A DNA stretch of 64,000 bases from Mytilus edulis (lineage: Eukaryota > Mollusca > Bivalvia > Mytilida > Mytilidae), in assembly GCF_963676685.1 (NCBI RefSeq), contig NC_092353.1, positions 12,900,361 through 12,964,360 of the forward strand. The letters are read 5' to 3'. The position numbers and the translations under genes were made by a program. Below, in pieces: positions 1-11,430 of this stretch. Below the pieces are notes generated by a model. That model searched no databases. It was not told where the DNA came from and saw only the letters and a list, made by a program, of their open reading frames with translations. How positions within the stretch are numbered: position 1 is the stretch's first letter; every line of letters begins with the position of its first letter.

Positions 1-172
1 GTCATTTTGATTTTTTTTCATTTATCAATATAATCATTTGTTCATAAATAATATGTAATGGGATTACTTGTAGATTCTCTAAAAAAAGAAATAAAAGAAG
101 AGTACAATTGGCTGCTGGATATACAACCACGTGTTCAAATTATAACAGTATTTGCAACAACTAAAGTCTCAC

Positions 173-295
173 CAACACATGCGTTGTTTGTTGAAATATG
201 ATAAGGTACCCACAAACGAACCATGGTCTCGTTGTATCCATATAATAATCCAGAATAACAGCTGTTGTATTCCGGTTTACCAGTGAAGGTTGTGC
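173..295 (-). CDS. Exon of the repeat-domain gene (core of second domain copy)
   Basis: The exon is 123 bp, with acceptor ATCGTAG before 295 and a strong donor GTTG|GTGAGA after 173, phase 1-1. It encodes TTFTGKPEYNSCYSGLLYGY followed by NETMVRLWVPYH. The SGLLYGYNETMVRLWVP core aligns with FGGVIYIYNTEIVRIIVP in the first visible exon. The gene must continue beyond the left end of the window, because no stop codon has been reached. Confidence 0.68.
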
Positions 296-3200
296 CTACG
301 ATGAGAATTCAAGTTAATAGACACAATAAATTGAAGGGAATCAAGTGTGGAAATCAATTTAAATTAACGAAAGTATCTCTCCCGACAAAACTTTGTGTTT
401 CGGATTTGCATATGCAATTGCTCCTCCAGGTTTGATCAGCATTTCAAATTTTGTTTTTTATCTTTGGTCACGCATTACGAAAGAGTCAACTATTGTCCAA
501 ATGAGCATCTGATGGTGGCTGTAAAATAGCCACAATTTATTATATCAAGCAACTGTTTAAGCGTCTAATATTACTTTTGGAATTGCATCTTCTGTATTAA
601 GACACATTTATTGAAACACAAAACATCAATTTAAACAACATGAATGATTTAGCAGAAGTGTCAAATAAAATCGTGATTAGTTATATATATAATTAATAAT
701 ATCAACAATGTATGCATTATTTACAAATTAAGGTACCAAAAAATTACCAGTCGTACTTTACATTCTGTGTAATGTAAGCAAAATCAAGACGGACATTCAA
801 AACAAGTAATCGATAAAAACTGGTAACGCCATTGTTATAAACGAGAAACGATGAAAAGAGAACAAGTCCACAAACCACTACATAAAAGATACGCATTGAG
901 CAACACTATATGTTCTCCAAAAGGGTACTTAATGGTGCTCCACATGCTACCCAGGCAATCATCAATAAATCTAAATCGAAAGTGTCACACATTTATTTAA
1001 ATCGTACATGATTGCAGTTGTGGCAATTGAAACATGTCAATGGTCATATGTGACACTGATATTTCATAATGGTCATTCAACTCATAATGGCGTTCGTATA
1101 ATTTTCGAAGCATTATAGTTCATTTGTAAATGGTATAAAGGTGACATTAAAATCAACATTTGTAAATGCTTATTAAAACCCAATGTGTCGTACACTTGCT
1201 ATCAACGAGTTCAATATCATGACATGAAGTCTTGTTTCAATGGATTTTACATAGATAAATAAATTCGTTTAAAAAAAAAGCTATGAAGTTACATTTGATG
1301 TATGCCTTTTTGTGCTTCTTGGTTACATTTTTTTGTATTAATAGTATTAAATATGATAATAAAATGTTGACCGCTGTACCACAAGTTTTGACAATTTAAC
1401 CTATACCGAATTTTTGTTTTTTTCACGCACGTTGTCAATATAATGGAATTTGACGCAACTGTCCTACAAGATTGAAGTTTCGCTAGCAACAAAACCAGGT
1501 TCAATCTACTATCTTCTATATAAGAAAATGCATGTTCATGGTCAGGAATATGACATTTGTTATCCATTCGTTTATTGTGTTTGAGCTTTTGATTTTGCTT
1601 ATTTGATTAAGGACTTTCCATCGGAGTTTTGTATTATTGCGACATTAATTTTCAAAATATATCGAACAATAATGGAGAGGACAAACATCGCCCAGTAGGG
1701 AAGACACCTTAATTTAATACATTTGATGAATTCTGTTTTGAAACAACCAACAACTGATGAAGAAAACCACTGTTTCAAGAAGTTCTTCAAATTAATCATC
1801 TTCAATAGACCACTTTCGAGCTCTTTCCTTCACCAGAAAAAAAATCCGTCTATTTTGGTCGCCATTATGATGTCCTTTATTAAATAGAGGTGATCATTTG
1901 TATCCTTTAACTTTTGAAGTCCATCAAGTGTCTTTGTGATCATCATTGTGCTGGATGGACTAGAACTAATATGTGTTTCGTAAGTACTTAATCACAATTC
2001 CCTAATGACAGCAATACTGATGATCAATTATTAGAATCTAATTTGCCGAATGGTTCGTACAATTTCGCATAATATTTGTTTAACCACTCGCTCAGTATGA
2101 GATGGAAATGACAATGACCCTAAACGCACTATTAGCATTAAATCACTGAAGACAAGGTACATTATGTAAATGATACATAATAAGTCATTTAAACAAATTT
2201 AAATAATCGCATTGTAATGTTATTTTACAAATATGATAACTTCAGAAATGACTTTAAAATTGAATTACGTTATAATTACAAAAATCTTATGGTCTATCGT
2301 ACCTTGGCCATCAGACATAAAACCATCATCAAGCTCAATGCGTACTGTGACCATATTTGGATATCGTCCTAAACCATGTGTTAATTCCCGGAAAGTTGGT
2401 AACTGGTTAGCTACAATAAACGGTCGCTCTCTTGATTAGGAATCAAACAACATTATAAAGATGACTACACAGAACAACAAACTAATGAACAAAACAATGA
2501 TAAATAGTTTCTGTTCTATTATTGCAGAGCATTTTGTGATAATGACATTTATATTTGGCCATGAAATTATTCACGTGATTATAAACGTGCTGACTTCTGG
2601 GCTGATAAAACATCAAGGGACGTTCACCAGCAGTGGCATATACCTATTAGTTTATTTCTAATGTTTGGTTGCACCTGTAAATTCCGATTACAGACCAGAT
2701 GTATAACAATAATGTTTTTTTTACATTGATGTTGTTTAAAGAGCCCATCTATTTATTCAGATACGATTCATGAAAACTTTGTAAATCATTCAGTTACAGT
2801 CATCCTATTAGTCTAAGACTGTTTCATTTATTTGGTACAAACTTTGTTAATGATAATTCATTGCGTTGTGTCTGATTCATTATGTATAACCGATGATGTA
2901 AATGCCTTTTGGATTTGTGAGTCGTTGTTTACTACTGGGTTTTAATTGGTATTGTCTCACGACCATCACACATTAATCTGTTTGCGTCAAGATAAATTCA
3001 GAAATTTGATTAAGGCACACTGATTTATAAATGTGTTATTGTTTCGGTATTTAATTGGGTAAACTATTTGTAGACACATATGAAGATTCCAGGGATGCAA
3101 TAATGTGCAATTATTAACCTTAAATAATAACAAAATAAAACAATGTACCATCCATTGTCGTCCTTGCTGAAAAGTCTGGCAGTGGAAAATCATTTGCTGT

Positions 3201-5568
3201 CCACAACCGAACTCGAACTTTTCCCGAAGTGAACCACATGGTGGCACCCCCGTTATAATATAATGAGGAACCTAGAATGAATATGGCAATATCGTATACA
3301 CTGTAGTTCCTATTTTAAACAAATACATACCTAAACCTGACCATTGTGAAAAATAAAAAAATAGAAAAAACATGATAGGCGAATAATTCTGGAAGCATAA
3401 AAAGAATAAACAAAATCATCAATAACACATGTAATTAACATCAACTCTCAATTCTTCTGACAAAACAAGTACGAAAATATTCAGAAATCGGTTTCTCAAA
3501 AATAAAATATACGATTGATCGGAAGAATGCTAAATTGTTAGTCGTCAGTTTTTTTTTATACCGACTCCTCAGGCCTGGGGTAATGGTAATTTGTAATTGT
3601 AATGCCTTGTAATATTACATTTTTTGGATGTAATGCAAAGTAATTTGTAATGCACATTTTCTGCATTACAATTACATGTACTGTAATGATTACTTTAGTT
3701 AAACATTGATGTAATGCCTCCATTACAGTACATTACTTTTCATTACAAATTGGTAAAATAGATAAAATTGAAGAATATTGTATAATAAAAATAAAATATT
3801 AACAAAAACAAAAGAAAGTATGGAATAAAATTTTTGTCACAGTTAATTATTGTATTAAATAAATTACATCAATCTTTAAAACACACATTAAGGTAAGAAA
3901 TATAAAATGGTAAAACATATCAAGTCTTTGATCTTGGTTTCTGATATTTGTTTAATATGATATGGGAATATTTTGGTGTTTGGTGGTCTATGAAAAATCT
4001 TATAAAAAAAATTATCAAACAAAACTATATAGATCAATGAAAACGATATGAAGATTAAAATTTCATAATTCCATTCACACCTGACATGTATTTCAATGAA
4101 ATATTGAATATATCAAACAATATTTTTAAACCAAACTGTAGTTTGGGTCCTGTCTGTGTTGTTATTTCACCTATTTTAATATCACAATGTTTTTAATGCA
4201 ATCAAATCTTCTCAACTTATGTTTGTCCTCACAGAACCCTCAGGCATTTCACAAGATAATCCTTTAATGACACATTTATTATATCCCTGTGAAATCCTTA
4301 ATGATGTCTTAATGATTAAGTGATCAATGTTAGAAACAAAATTATATGATAATTTATTTATTTTTTTACCACCACCTAAGAAACTTGAAAGTGACTTGTT
4401 CAGTTTCATGCCTCCTACTACTCAATCAAAGGGTATAGACACAGGTACGGTGCAGTACATGCTGTTGACATCTACTTGTCTGAGCCATGTGAAGAAATTT
4501 CAATCAATGCACTGGAATAATGGAAGTCAAATTCAGTGTGCCTTTCTTCTTTGGCTAATACAGCAATCAAGTCTTTTGCCATTTCCCACACATAAGCTCC
4601 TGTAGAAAGGCTTTTAAGTATTGCCGGAAATGTGTACAGAACTGATCGCTGTTCTCTTAATGGCATCACATTTAAACAACTTATGATGATAAAGTGCAAT
4701 GGACATATTAATTAACCAGTATTTGAAGTCTATGTACCTAACACTGTATACATATGTACATATACCTCTGTTTTTGAAATGCTTTTTGTTTTTATATTGA
4801 AAAAGTAATGTGTAATGTAATGCATTACACAGGCAAAGTAATTGTAGTGTAATGTATTACATGTGAGAAAAATTGTAATTGTAATTGTAATTGTAATGGA
4901 AGAATCACAAAGTAATTGTAATGTAATGCATTACATGTGAGAAAAAATGTAATTGTAATTGTAATTGTAATGGAAGAATCACAAAGTAATTGTAATGTAA
5001 TGCATTACATTGCAATGCAATGGCCCCAGGCCTGCGACTCCTCAATCCTATCTTTTTATTACTTACAGGCTAACTTAATATATAGGATCAAAAAGGACAA
5101 CAAGTACGTTTAGTGTTGGATAGTTCACACAAATTATAATAAATCTACGCGAAAGACCTACGCATTTAGACACATATAAAAGAACTTCTAATGTTAGTGA
5201 AGAACAGGTTGTGTGCTGTACTGCAGGGTCACGCTACATTAATATGTGTGTTTCTAAATTGAAAAATAGTTCACCTGTGTAAGCAATGCCTGCATATGTT
5301 GATGCTTCCGGTACTATTATTCTCACAATCTCTGTGTTATAGATATAAATGACTCCACCAAAATAAAATTTCTTGTCATCGTCCCTTTGTGCTGCTCCAG
5401 AACCGGTGAAGATATAATCGACTCTTTCTTTAGTTACCAAAATCTGGACATCAACCTTCAATGGATACGCTCCAAGATTATGACGTATATCTGTAGTAGA
5501 GTCGTCTACTGATAAAGACTTCCAGTCACTTACAAAAGATGGACCCTTTAATGCTTCGCTGATATTGT
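173..5568 (-). CDS. Partial multi-exon gene encoding repeats of an unnamed 'GGxxxxYNxxxVRLWxP' domain (join 5275-5568, 3149-3271, 2303-2410, 173-295)
   Basis: Four exons on the minus strand join into one open frame of about 216 codons with no start or stop, so this is an internal part of a longer gene that runs off the left edge. Each exon begins with the last two bases of a codon and ends with the first base of the next, so all are phase 1-1. The protein holds one full domain copy (exons at 5275-5568 plus 3149-3271) and most of a second (2303-2410 plus 173-295). Both copies show His-x-Leu-Gly-x-Tyr-Pro, then Val-x-Val-x-Ile, then a Gly-x-x-x-x-Tyr-Asn-x-x-x-Val-Arg core. The first copy ends in Val-Arg-Val-Arg-Leu-Trp. 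From memory, similar unnamed repeats occur in predicted lophotrochozoan extracellular proteins; I know no Pfam name or function. No signal peptide or membrane segment is visible in this part. Exons upstream of 5568 were not found. Confidence 0.72.
296..2302. other. Intron of the repeat-domain gene
   Basis: I see no coding signal in this AT-rich stretch. It contains a degenerate copy of an interspersed repeat at about 1289-1640 and, near 860-960, a short relic resembling the Penelope-element 3' tail. Confidence 0.5.
1289..1640 (-). repeat. Interspersed repeat, family 2 (GTCAGGAATA / GGACTTTCC type)
   Basis: On the minus strand this matches the sequence at about 63,530-63,880 of this window, sharing segments such as GTCAGGAATATGACA, GTCCATTCG-like and GACTTTCC blocks and the AAGAAGCACAAAAAGG-like end. 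Pieces also occur near 30,960-31,030. An open frame of 92 codons lies inside it but has no recognisable protein. Confidence 0.55.
2303..2410 (-). CDS. Exon of the repeat-domain gene (start of next domain copy)
   Basis: The exon is 108 bp, with acceptor TTTATTGTAG before 2410 and donor CCAAG|GTACGA after 2303, phase 1-1. It encodes ANQLPTFRELTHGLGRYPNM followed by VTVRIELDDGF. The His-Gly-Leu-Gly-x-Tyr-Pro motif aligns with HNLGAYP of the first visible exon, so this starts a second domain copy. Confidence 0.68.
3149..3271 (-). CDS. Exon of the repeat-domain gene (domain C-terminal part)
   Basis: The exon is 123 bp, with acceptor TTCTAG before 3271 and donor GATG|GTACAT after 3149. In the phase set by the previous exon it encodes an open stretch containing TSGKVRVRLWTANDF and then FSARTTMDG. 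The 'VRVRLW' strand is the expected end of the domain begun in the preceding exon. It is separated from that exon by a 2-kb intron carrying a hAT transposon. Confidence 0.65.
3562..5042. mobile_element. hAT-superfamily DNA transposon, degenerate, with 8-bp target-site duplication
   Basis: The element runs 3570-5034. Its ends are perfect inverted repeats CAGGCCTGGGG / CCCCAGGCCTG, flanked on both sides by the direct 8-bp duplication CGACTCCT (3562-3569 and 5035-5042). An 8-bp duplication and CAG-initial ends are classic for hAT elements. Both subterminal zones are arrays of GTAATTGTAATG and TGTAATGCATTACA motifs, including a nearly exact tandem duplication of about 68 bp near 4840-5000. The interior keeps a transposase C-terminal relic. 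It inserted in an intron of the flanking gene on the minus strand. Confidence 0.85.
4327..4703 (+). pseudogene. Relic of hAT transposase C-terminal (dimerisation) region
   Basis: Bases 4596-4703 encode APVERLLSIAGNVYRTDRCS followed by LNGITFKQLMMIKCN. This matches the hATC signature (A-P-V-E-R-L-F-S...R-x-x-L...F-x-x-L-M-x-I-K-x-N). The region just upstream (from 4327) is open in a different frame and includes an acidic/Pro stretch typical of the preceding hAT region. At least one frameshift and several stops therefore break the gene. It cannot make an intact transposase. Confidence 0.7.
5275..5568 (-). CDS. Exon of the repeat-domain gene (first visible, 98 codons)
   Basis: The acceptor is a pyrimidine-rich tract ending TTTTACAG at 5569-5570. 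The donor is CAG|GTGAAC after 5275. The exon length is 294 bp, phase 1-1. It encodes SDWKSLSV, then HNLGAYPLKVDVQILV, the SGAAQRDDD stretch, and FGGVIYIYNTEIVRIIVPEA. This is the best-preserved domain core in the window. Reading past the donor reaches a stop after about 15 codons, so the splice is needed to continue the frame. Confidence 0.75.
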
Positions 5569-7089
5569 CTGTAAAAGAAGGCGAAAGTACATTTTAGTCA
5601 CGTGTTCAAATATATTTGGTCGTGTGTGCTCATAAGTAGCATGCATGTTCAACTATACTGCATTATTTTAAATATAGTTGTTTTAATTGAATTATACCGT
5701 GTACATGTAATATTGAGAGATTTAGTATGGGCTGTGACTGTTGTTCAATCTTTTTCAAAATGAAAACGTCCTTAGAATAGAAGAAACCTTTAGTTCATGT
5801 AATTTTTTTGACAATGATCTAAGTATTATACCTTACTCGAAGGAAGGTACACCAAAACATATATAATTATGATAATTTTGTTTGCAAAATCAGGAACACT
5901 GAGATTCAACAAGAACAGTTAATTAGTTAATGCATACATGCTATTAAGTGAACAGAACAAAATTAATGAAAAAAATAATTGAACATTGAGTTGCTTGCAT
6001 GATTTATATTACAAAAAGAATCAAATACTGAAGTTTCCAGGTTGTACAGAATGTTTCTTATGTGTACAAGTCATTAAGATAGTAATAGATACTACGGAAA
6101 CTTAACAAAAAATCATTAACATATATCTTTAATAGATGTATATCTTTAACATATGAGCCATCTTCCTGTGATTTTGTTTTCTCTCAGTAGAAATAAAAAG
6201 AATAACAATCCATAAACAATCCATTTTAGCTTCAACTTCAACATATGTGCAATCGTCCAGCTGAGAATTTGGGCATCTGATTTAGCAATTGCAAGAGGAG
6301 CTGATTGCACAAATTCACTTTTCTCCAATAAGCAACATTCATCCGCCCGAATGTCAAATATGAGAGTGTTTGTGCAATACAATCGCTTTTAAAAAAGCTG
6401 CAGAATGAAATAGCCTTCAAATAGGGTTGAAATGAACATCAAGAGTTGTTTTGCATGCATTAAGGGGCAATTTTATAGTGGACAGCTTGCATCTTATCAT
6501 CCTTATCGGTCATTTGTCCAGAAATTCCATTTTAATTTCTGTGTGTATTACATTTTAGTGTATCGTTGTTCTCCTCTTATATGTGATGTGTTTCCCTCAG
6601 TTTTAGTTTGTAACCCGGATTTGTATTGTTTTTTTCTCAATAAGTTGAGATGCATAATTATGATTTGTATTTCACCTCATTAAAGATAATTTAAATACCA
6701 ATGGTTTCGAAAAAGTTAGCACTCACATGTATTGAAGTTATGTTTCAGACCAAATTTTGTGGACTTATGTGACTTTATCGACCCCACAATTTGTAATATT
6801 TTGTTTCAAATGAATGCAGATTGTTACCATTGTATCATCAATAAGAGAATATGTTTTGGAAATCAAATCTATATAGAATCTGTTGTGTCATTACATATGC
6901 ACATACATGAAACAAACACAAACACTAAGCCTTATCATCTAGAAAGCAAAGAAAATAGGGTGGTCAAAAATTATGAGTGCCAATTTTATTCTTTTTTCTC
7001 CTAACTGTGAACTGCTCTAATGGGCCAGTACAAGTAACTACATTTTTGTACTAGTTATCGAAAATCTGAAACAAGGTTATCAACTTATT
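5569..7089. other. AT-rich non-coding stretch
   Basis: This probably lies within the repeat-domain gene upstream of its first visible exon. Short open frames at 6146-6683 have no recognisable protein and no clear splice sites. I see no repeat or gene I can support. Confidence 0.4.
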
Positions 7090-7495
7090 TTTATAGTTTG
7101 TTCTTATGTTGTACGGTTATACCACTGTCCCAGGTTAGGGGAGGTTTGGGATCCCACTAACATGTTTAACGCCGCCATTTATATATGTGCCTGTCCAAAG
7201 TCAGGAGCCTGTAATTCAGTGTTTGTCGTTTGTTTATGTGTTACCTATTTGTTTTTCGTTCATATTTTTTATACAAACAAGGCCGTTAGTTTTCTTGTTT
7301 GAATTGTTTTACATTGTCATATCGCGCCTTTTATAGCTGACTATGCGGATCGCGCCTTTTATAGCTGACTATGCGGTATGGGCTTTGCTTATTATTGAAG
7401 GCCGTACGGTGACCTATAGTTTTTAATGTCTGTGTCATTTTGGGATCTTGTAGATAGATGTCTCATTGGCAATCATACCACATCTTCTTTTTTAT
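7090..7495 (-). repeat. Interspersed repeat, family 1 (GATTGCCAATGAGACA type), near full length
   Basis: On the minus strand it opens with AAGAAGATGTGGTATGATTG, continues through the CACCGTACGGCC and TATAGTCAGCTATAAAAGG-like blocks, and ends in a CAGGAGCCTGTAATTC-type segment, about 400 bp in all. A 28-bp segment (about 7323-7378) is duplicated in tandem. Other copies or pieces lie near 30,500, 33,960, 37,360, 42,480, 47,000-47,335, 52,190 and 62,930. No coding capacity is seen. Confidence 0.65.
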
Positions 7496-7607
7496 ATTTA
7501 TGGTAATATTTCAATCGCTTTTTCTCATGTAATAAACAACTGTAAATTGTCATGATAACGGTTAAACAACAAAGGTAGAGAGGAGCATTTAAAACTCAAT
7601 GTGCCTT

Positions 7608-7750
7608 TCTAATAGGGTTCTTGTAGTGTTTTCCAATCAATCTATTTGCTATCATGTCGGCGTCAAGTAACATTTGCGCAGCTACTTGCAATTGTTCAAG
7701 TTTATCAGCATATATACACTGTTCCACCATTTGTGTAGATGATCACTTAT
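7608..7750 (-). other. Candidate small terminal exon (weak)
   Basis: The minus strand has an open stretch of about 48 codons ending in TGA. It reads SSTQMVEQCIYADKLEQLQV followed by AAQMLLDADMIANRLIGKHY and KNPIRKAH. The composition looks protein-like (amphipathic, Leu/Ala/Gln-rich) and unlike the surrounding AT-rich noise. The upstream acceptor is poor and no family is recognised, so it may be chance or a transposon relic. Confidence 0.2.
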
Positions 7751-8596
7751 TATACAGCATTCCGTAAAACATATGTTTATCAAAACATTTTGTATGTTTA
7801 ACGCAATCAAAGCTGTAGAACAAATTGCAAAAGACTAAGGAAAAGATCAAAATTTCTAACAATAAGTTAAACCCATATCGCAAACATGCTTGAATAAATA
7901 TGTACTTATCCTAAATTCAGTAAGTTAAAGGATATTGCTACTTCTTCTGGACATTTTCAACATGTTATTGCTAACAAAATTTTGTTTTAATACAAGTTTC
8001 AGTAACTTCTTTATTTGTGTATAAACATTGAAATATGTTCGGATTTAGCGGAAGATTAAAACAGAAGATGAAATAATGTGATCCTTAAAATTTACCATGT
8101 ATCTACAAAAACTATGGTAACATTTATAGTATCCCATTTATGAATTAGATAAGGTTTGATAACGTTATCTTGATTGTACTTGTTTGTTTTTAAAAACTGT
8201 TGATGTCTGATATAAATTAATTTACAAAGTCTATCTAAAACTCAGATTACAGAAATACTATTTCATGTTCTGGGGAGGGGCGAGGTCTTGGAAAGGAATT
8301 TGCTGGTCAGATCATAACTGAAAAACTACCTTGCTCAATACAGAATGAAAACGAATGCTTAACATCGAAATACGTTTTTTGTTAGAAAACTTTTTTTTCT
8401 TTTAAAAATTTCTCTATGTCCATCAATTGCTTGTTACATCGTCTTCAACAAGTCCAAGCTCCTTGTGACGAATAAATATAGTTTTCAATTCTATTATATT
8501 AATGAATAAAACATCAATCTAATAAATGTTTCTTATTGTTAACTACGACATGAACTTTTTCTAACTTCTTTGAATAATACATTATTTTGTAAATTC

Positions 8597-9810
8597 TCTA
8601 ATTCTCTAACTCTCTTTAATCTTGTAACAGTATTAAAACAATTGACTTTTCTACTTTTTACACAAGTATTCCACATTCCAAACTAAAAGACACATTAAAA
8701 AAGTTGGTATTGCTTTGTTTCATAAAAAAGCATGGCCAACGTAGATTCAGGTATCTTGTCTTAGGGAGGGATAACTCCTACTTTGTAAAGGATCACTCTG
8801 ATTCAAACAAAAAATTCTCTGAAACTGATATTATCAAGATGCTTGATTTCTTGATTGACAACATTTGTTACGTTCGGAAGACGTGTTTTTCAAGAGACTG
8901 TCGGCATTCCAATGGGAAAAAACTGTGCCCCTCTACTTTCCGACTTGTTTCTGTATTATTATGAGGTTGACTTTATGCAGAAACTTCTTAGGAAGAAAGA
9001 TAAGAAGTTATTTAACTCTACTTTCCGCTATATAGATGATGTTCTTTCACTAAATAATTCAAAATGTGGTGACTATGTGGAACGCATCTATCCCATCGAT
9101 CTAGAGATAAAGGATACTACAGATACAGTTACGTTGGCCTCATATCTTGACTTACATCTGGAAATTGACAATGGGGGTCGGTTGAAAACAAAACTTTACG
9201 ATAAAAGAGATGATTTCAGCTTTCCAATTGTGAACTTTACATTTCTAAGTAGCAACATTCCGGCAGCACCTGCATACGGGGTATATATCCCACATTGATA
9301 CGATATTCTCATGCTTGCATTTATTATCATGATTTTCTTGATAGAGGGTTGCTGTTTACAAGGAAGCTATTAAACACAGAGTTTCATATGGTGAAGTTGA
9401 AATCATCCCTTCGTAAATTTTACGAACGCCATCACGAGTTGGTTGACCGTTATGAAATAACCGTTTCACAAATGATATCGGATATGTTCCTTACGTCGTA
9501 ACTACGTATACAATCCCCTTCCCTTTCGTGAATGTGACCTGCCGAATTAGACTATTTTCCGGATGTGTTATCACATAAGCAACACGACGGGTGTCACATG
9601 TAGAGCAGGATCTGCTTACCCTTCCAGAGCACATGAGATCACCCCTAGTTTTTTGGTTGGGTTCGTGATGTTGTTCTTTAGTTTTCTATGTTGTGTCATG
9701 TGTGCTGTTGTTTGTTTGTCTTTTTCATTTTTAGTCATGGTGTTGTCAGTTCATTTTAGATTTATGAGTTTGACTGTCCCTTTGGTATCTTTCGTCCCTC
9801 TTTAATAATC
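8597..9810 (+). mobile_element. Penelope-like retroelement, copy 1 (5'-truncated, frameshifted)
   Basis: Bases from about 8597 align with the minus-strand copy at 24.4-26.1 kb. They encode, in shifting frames, the RT pieces TFxFSTxYTSIPHSKL-like, GRRVFQETVGIPMGKNCAPL, YIDDVLSLNNSK, and the C-terminal region up to QMISDMF. The first part (8704-8964), the middle (8855-9298) and the end (9295-9501) lie in different frames, so it is dead. The tail to about 9810 is the same 3' sequence seen near 24,440, 29,265, 30,125 and 59,750. A short second piece of that tail follows at 9813-9855. No GIY-YIG endonuclease is visible. Confidence 0.75.
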
Positions 9811-9855
9811 AATCTATGAGTTAAACTGTCCCGCTGGTATCTTTTGTCCCTATTT

Positions 9856-10619
9856 ACTTCCGTCTTCTTACTTTATATAACTGAACAATCATTACAACAA
9901 GTAATGGTTGTATTCCTTATCGAAGTAGGGTAAAGTATGTACGTCACGCATTATAAGTTTGTACAAAAACTATAAAAATGTGCTCCGTCCTTTTTGTTTC
10001 AAACTATAACCGAAAACTAACAAAAGCAATGATATAATCACAAAAAATACTAACATGCGTAAAAACAGGAGTTTATTTGAAACTTAAATATTAAATGTAT
10101 ATGAGGAAGGCCTAAATATTACTTTAAAATTGCAAAACCCATCTATAACTTACTGTAAAGTAGAATGTATAAAGTAACCATCTGTAAACCGGTATTCATT
10201 TTAGCCTGATTTGATACATTAGATATACTTCACTCGACTCTCATCATATTAAACGTACGTATTGATATAATAGTCAATACTTTTTTTTATTTATTTGTAT
10301 TTCTTTATTTAGATAGAGATTTTACAATAGTTCTGATAAACTATCAATGGATTGCTTTTAAGTGACATTAGTTCTGATAATAAAAAGTGTAAACATCTAT
10401 TCGGTTTTACTTTGATGTATGTTATAAACTGATGGGTTTAAAAATTCTGTAATATGCCGTTTACATGTAATTATATATAACAAACAATGGATACTTTGAA
10501 GCTGAAAAGAGATGTGATTAGTTTTGAAATGATATATAACCCTATGAAATATGCCTTGGAGTTTTGTCAGATAGCTTGAGTAAAGGTTAGGTTATGATGC
10601 AAGTCCGCTCAGTTATTTA
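9856..10619. other. AT-rich non-coding stretch
   Basis: No gene, repeat unit or structured element could be supported in this interval between the Penelope relic and the 202-bp tandem array. Confidence 0.4.
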
Positions 10620-11430
10620 GTTGTTAATCTTAGTTTTATTTCACTTTCCTGGGTTCTACTTCCTGTAGGTATAGTTGTATTTGTAACTGTTTCAGATTCT
10701 TTGCTATCGTGATCATTGCGGACTTTAAGATGAAAATTTCATCTAATTAACCGTTAAACATAATATGTAAACAATTTTAAAATCGAGAGCTTTTTGAAAT
10801 CTTTGAACACTCATTATACTGTTAGTTAATTTTAGTTTTATTTCACTTCCCTGGGTTCTACTTCCTTTAGGTATAGTTGTATTTGCAACTGTTTCAGATT
10901 CTTTGCTTTCGTGATCATTGCGGACTTTAAGATGAAAATTTCATTTAATTAACCGTTAAACATAATATGTAAACAATTTTAAAATCGAGAGCTTTTTGAA
11001 ATCTTTGAACACTCATTATACTGTTAGTTAATTTTAGTTTTAATTTACTTTCCTGGGTTCTACTTCCTTTAGGTACAGATGTATTTGCAACTGTTTCAGA
11101 TTCTTTGCTATCGTGATCATTGCGGACTTTAAGATGAAAATTTCATCTAATTAACCGTTAAACATAATATGTAAATAATTTTAAAATCGAGAGCTTTTTG
11201 AAATCTTTGAACACTCATTATACTGTTAGTTAATTTTAGTTTTATTTTACTTCCCTGGGTTCTACTTCCTTTAGGTACAGATATATTTGAAACTGTCTCA
11301 GATTCTTTGCTATCGTGATCATTGCGGACTTAAAGATGAAAATTTCATCTAAATAACCGTTAAACATAATATGTAAACAATTTTAAAATCGAGAGCTTTT
11401 AAAATATCTTTGAACACTCATTATCATGTT
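10620..11430. repeat. Tandem array, four copies of a ~202-bp unit
   Basis: The anchor GGGTTCTACTTCCT recurs at about 10651, 10853, 11055 and 11257, an exact 202-bp spacing. Each unit carries a CCTGGGTTCTACTTCC block, a GATCATTGCGGACTTTAAG block, an AACCGTTAAACATAATATG block and a CGAGAGCTTTTTGAAATC block. The copies differ by scattered substitutions only, so the array is fairly recent or homogenised. No open frame spans it. Confidence 0.9.

Noticed and set aside
6146-6420. Possible signal-peptide first exon (MDCLWIVILFIS) for the repeat-domain gene
   Set aside because: There is no usable donor after the hydrophobic stretch, and the frame cannot be joined in phase 1 to the exon at 5568.
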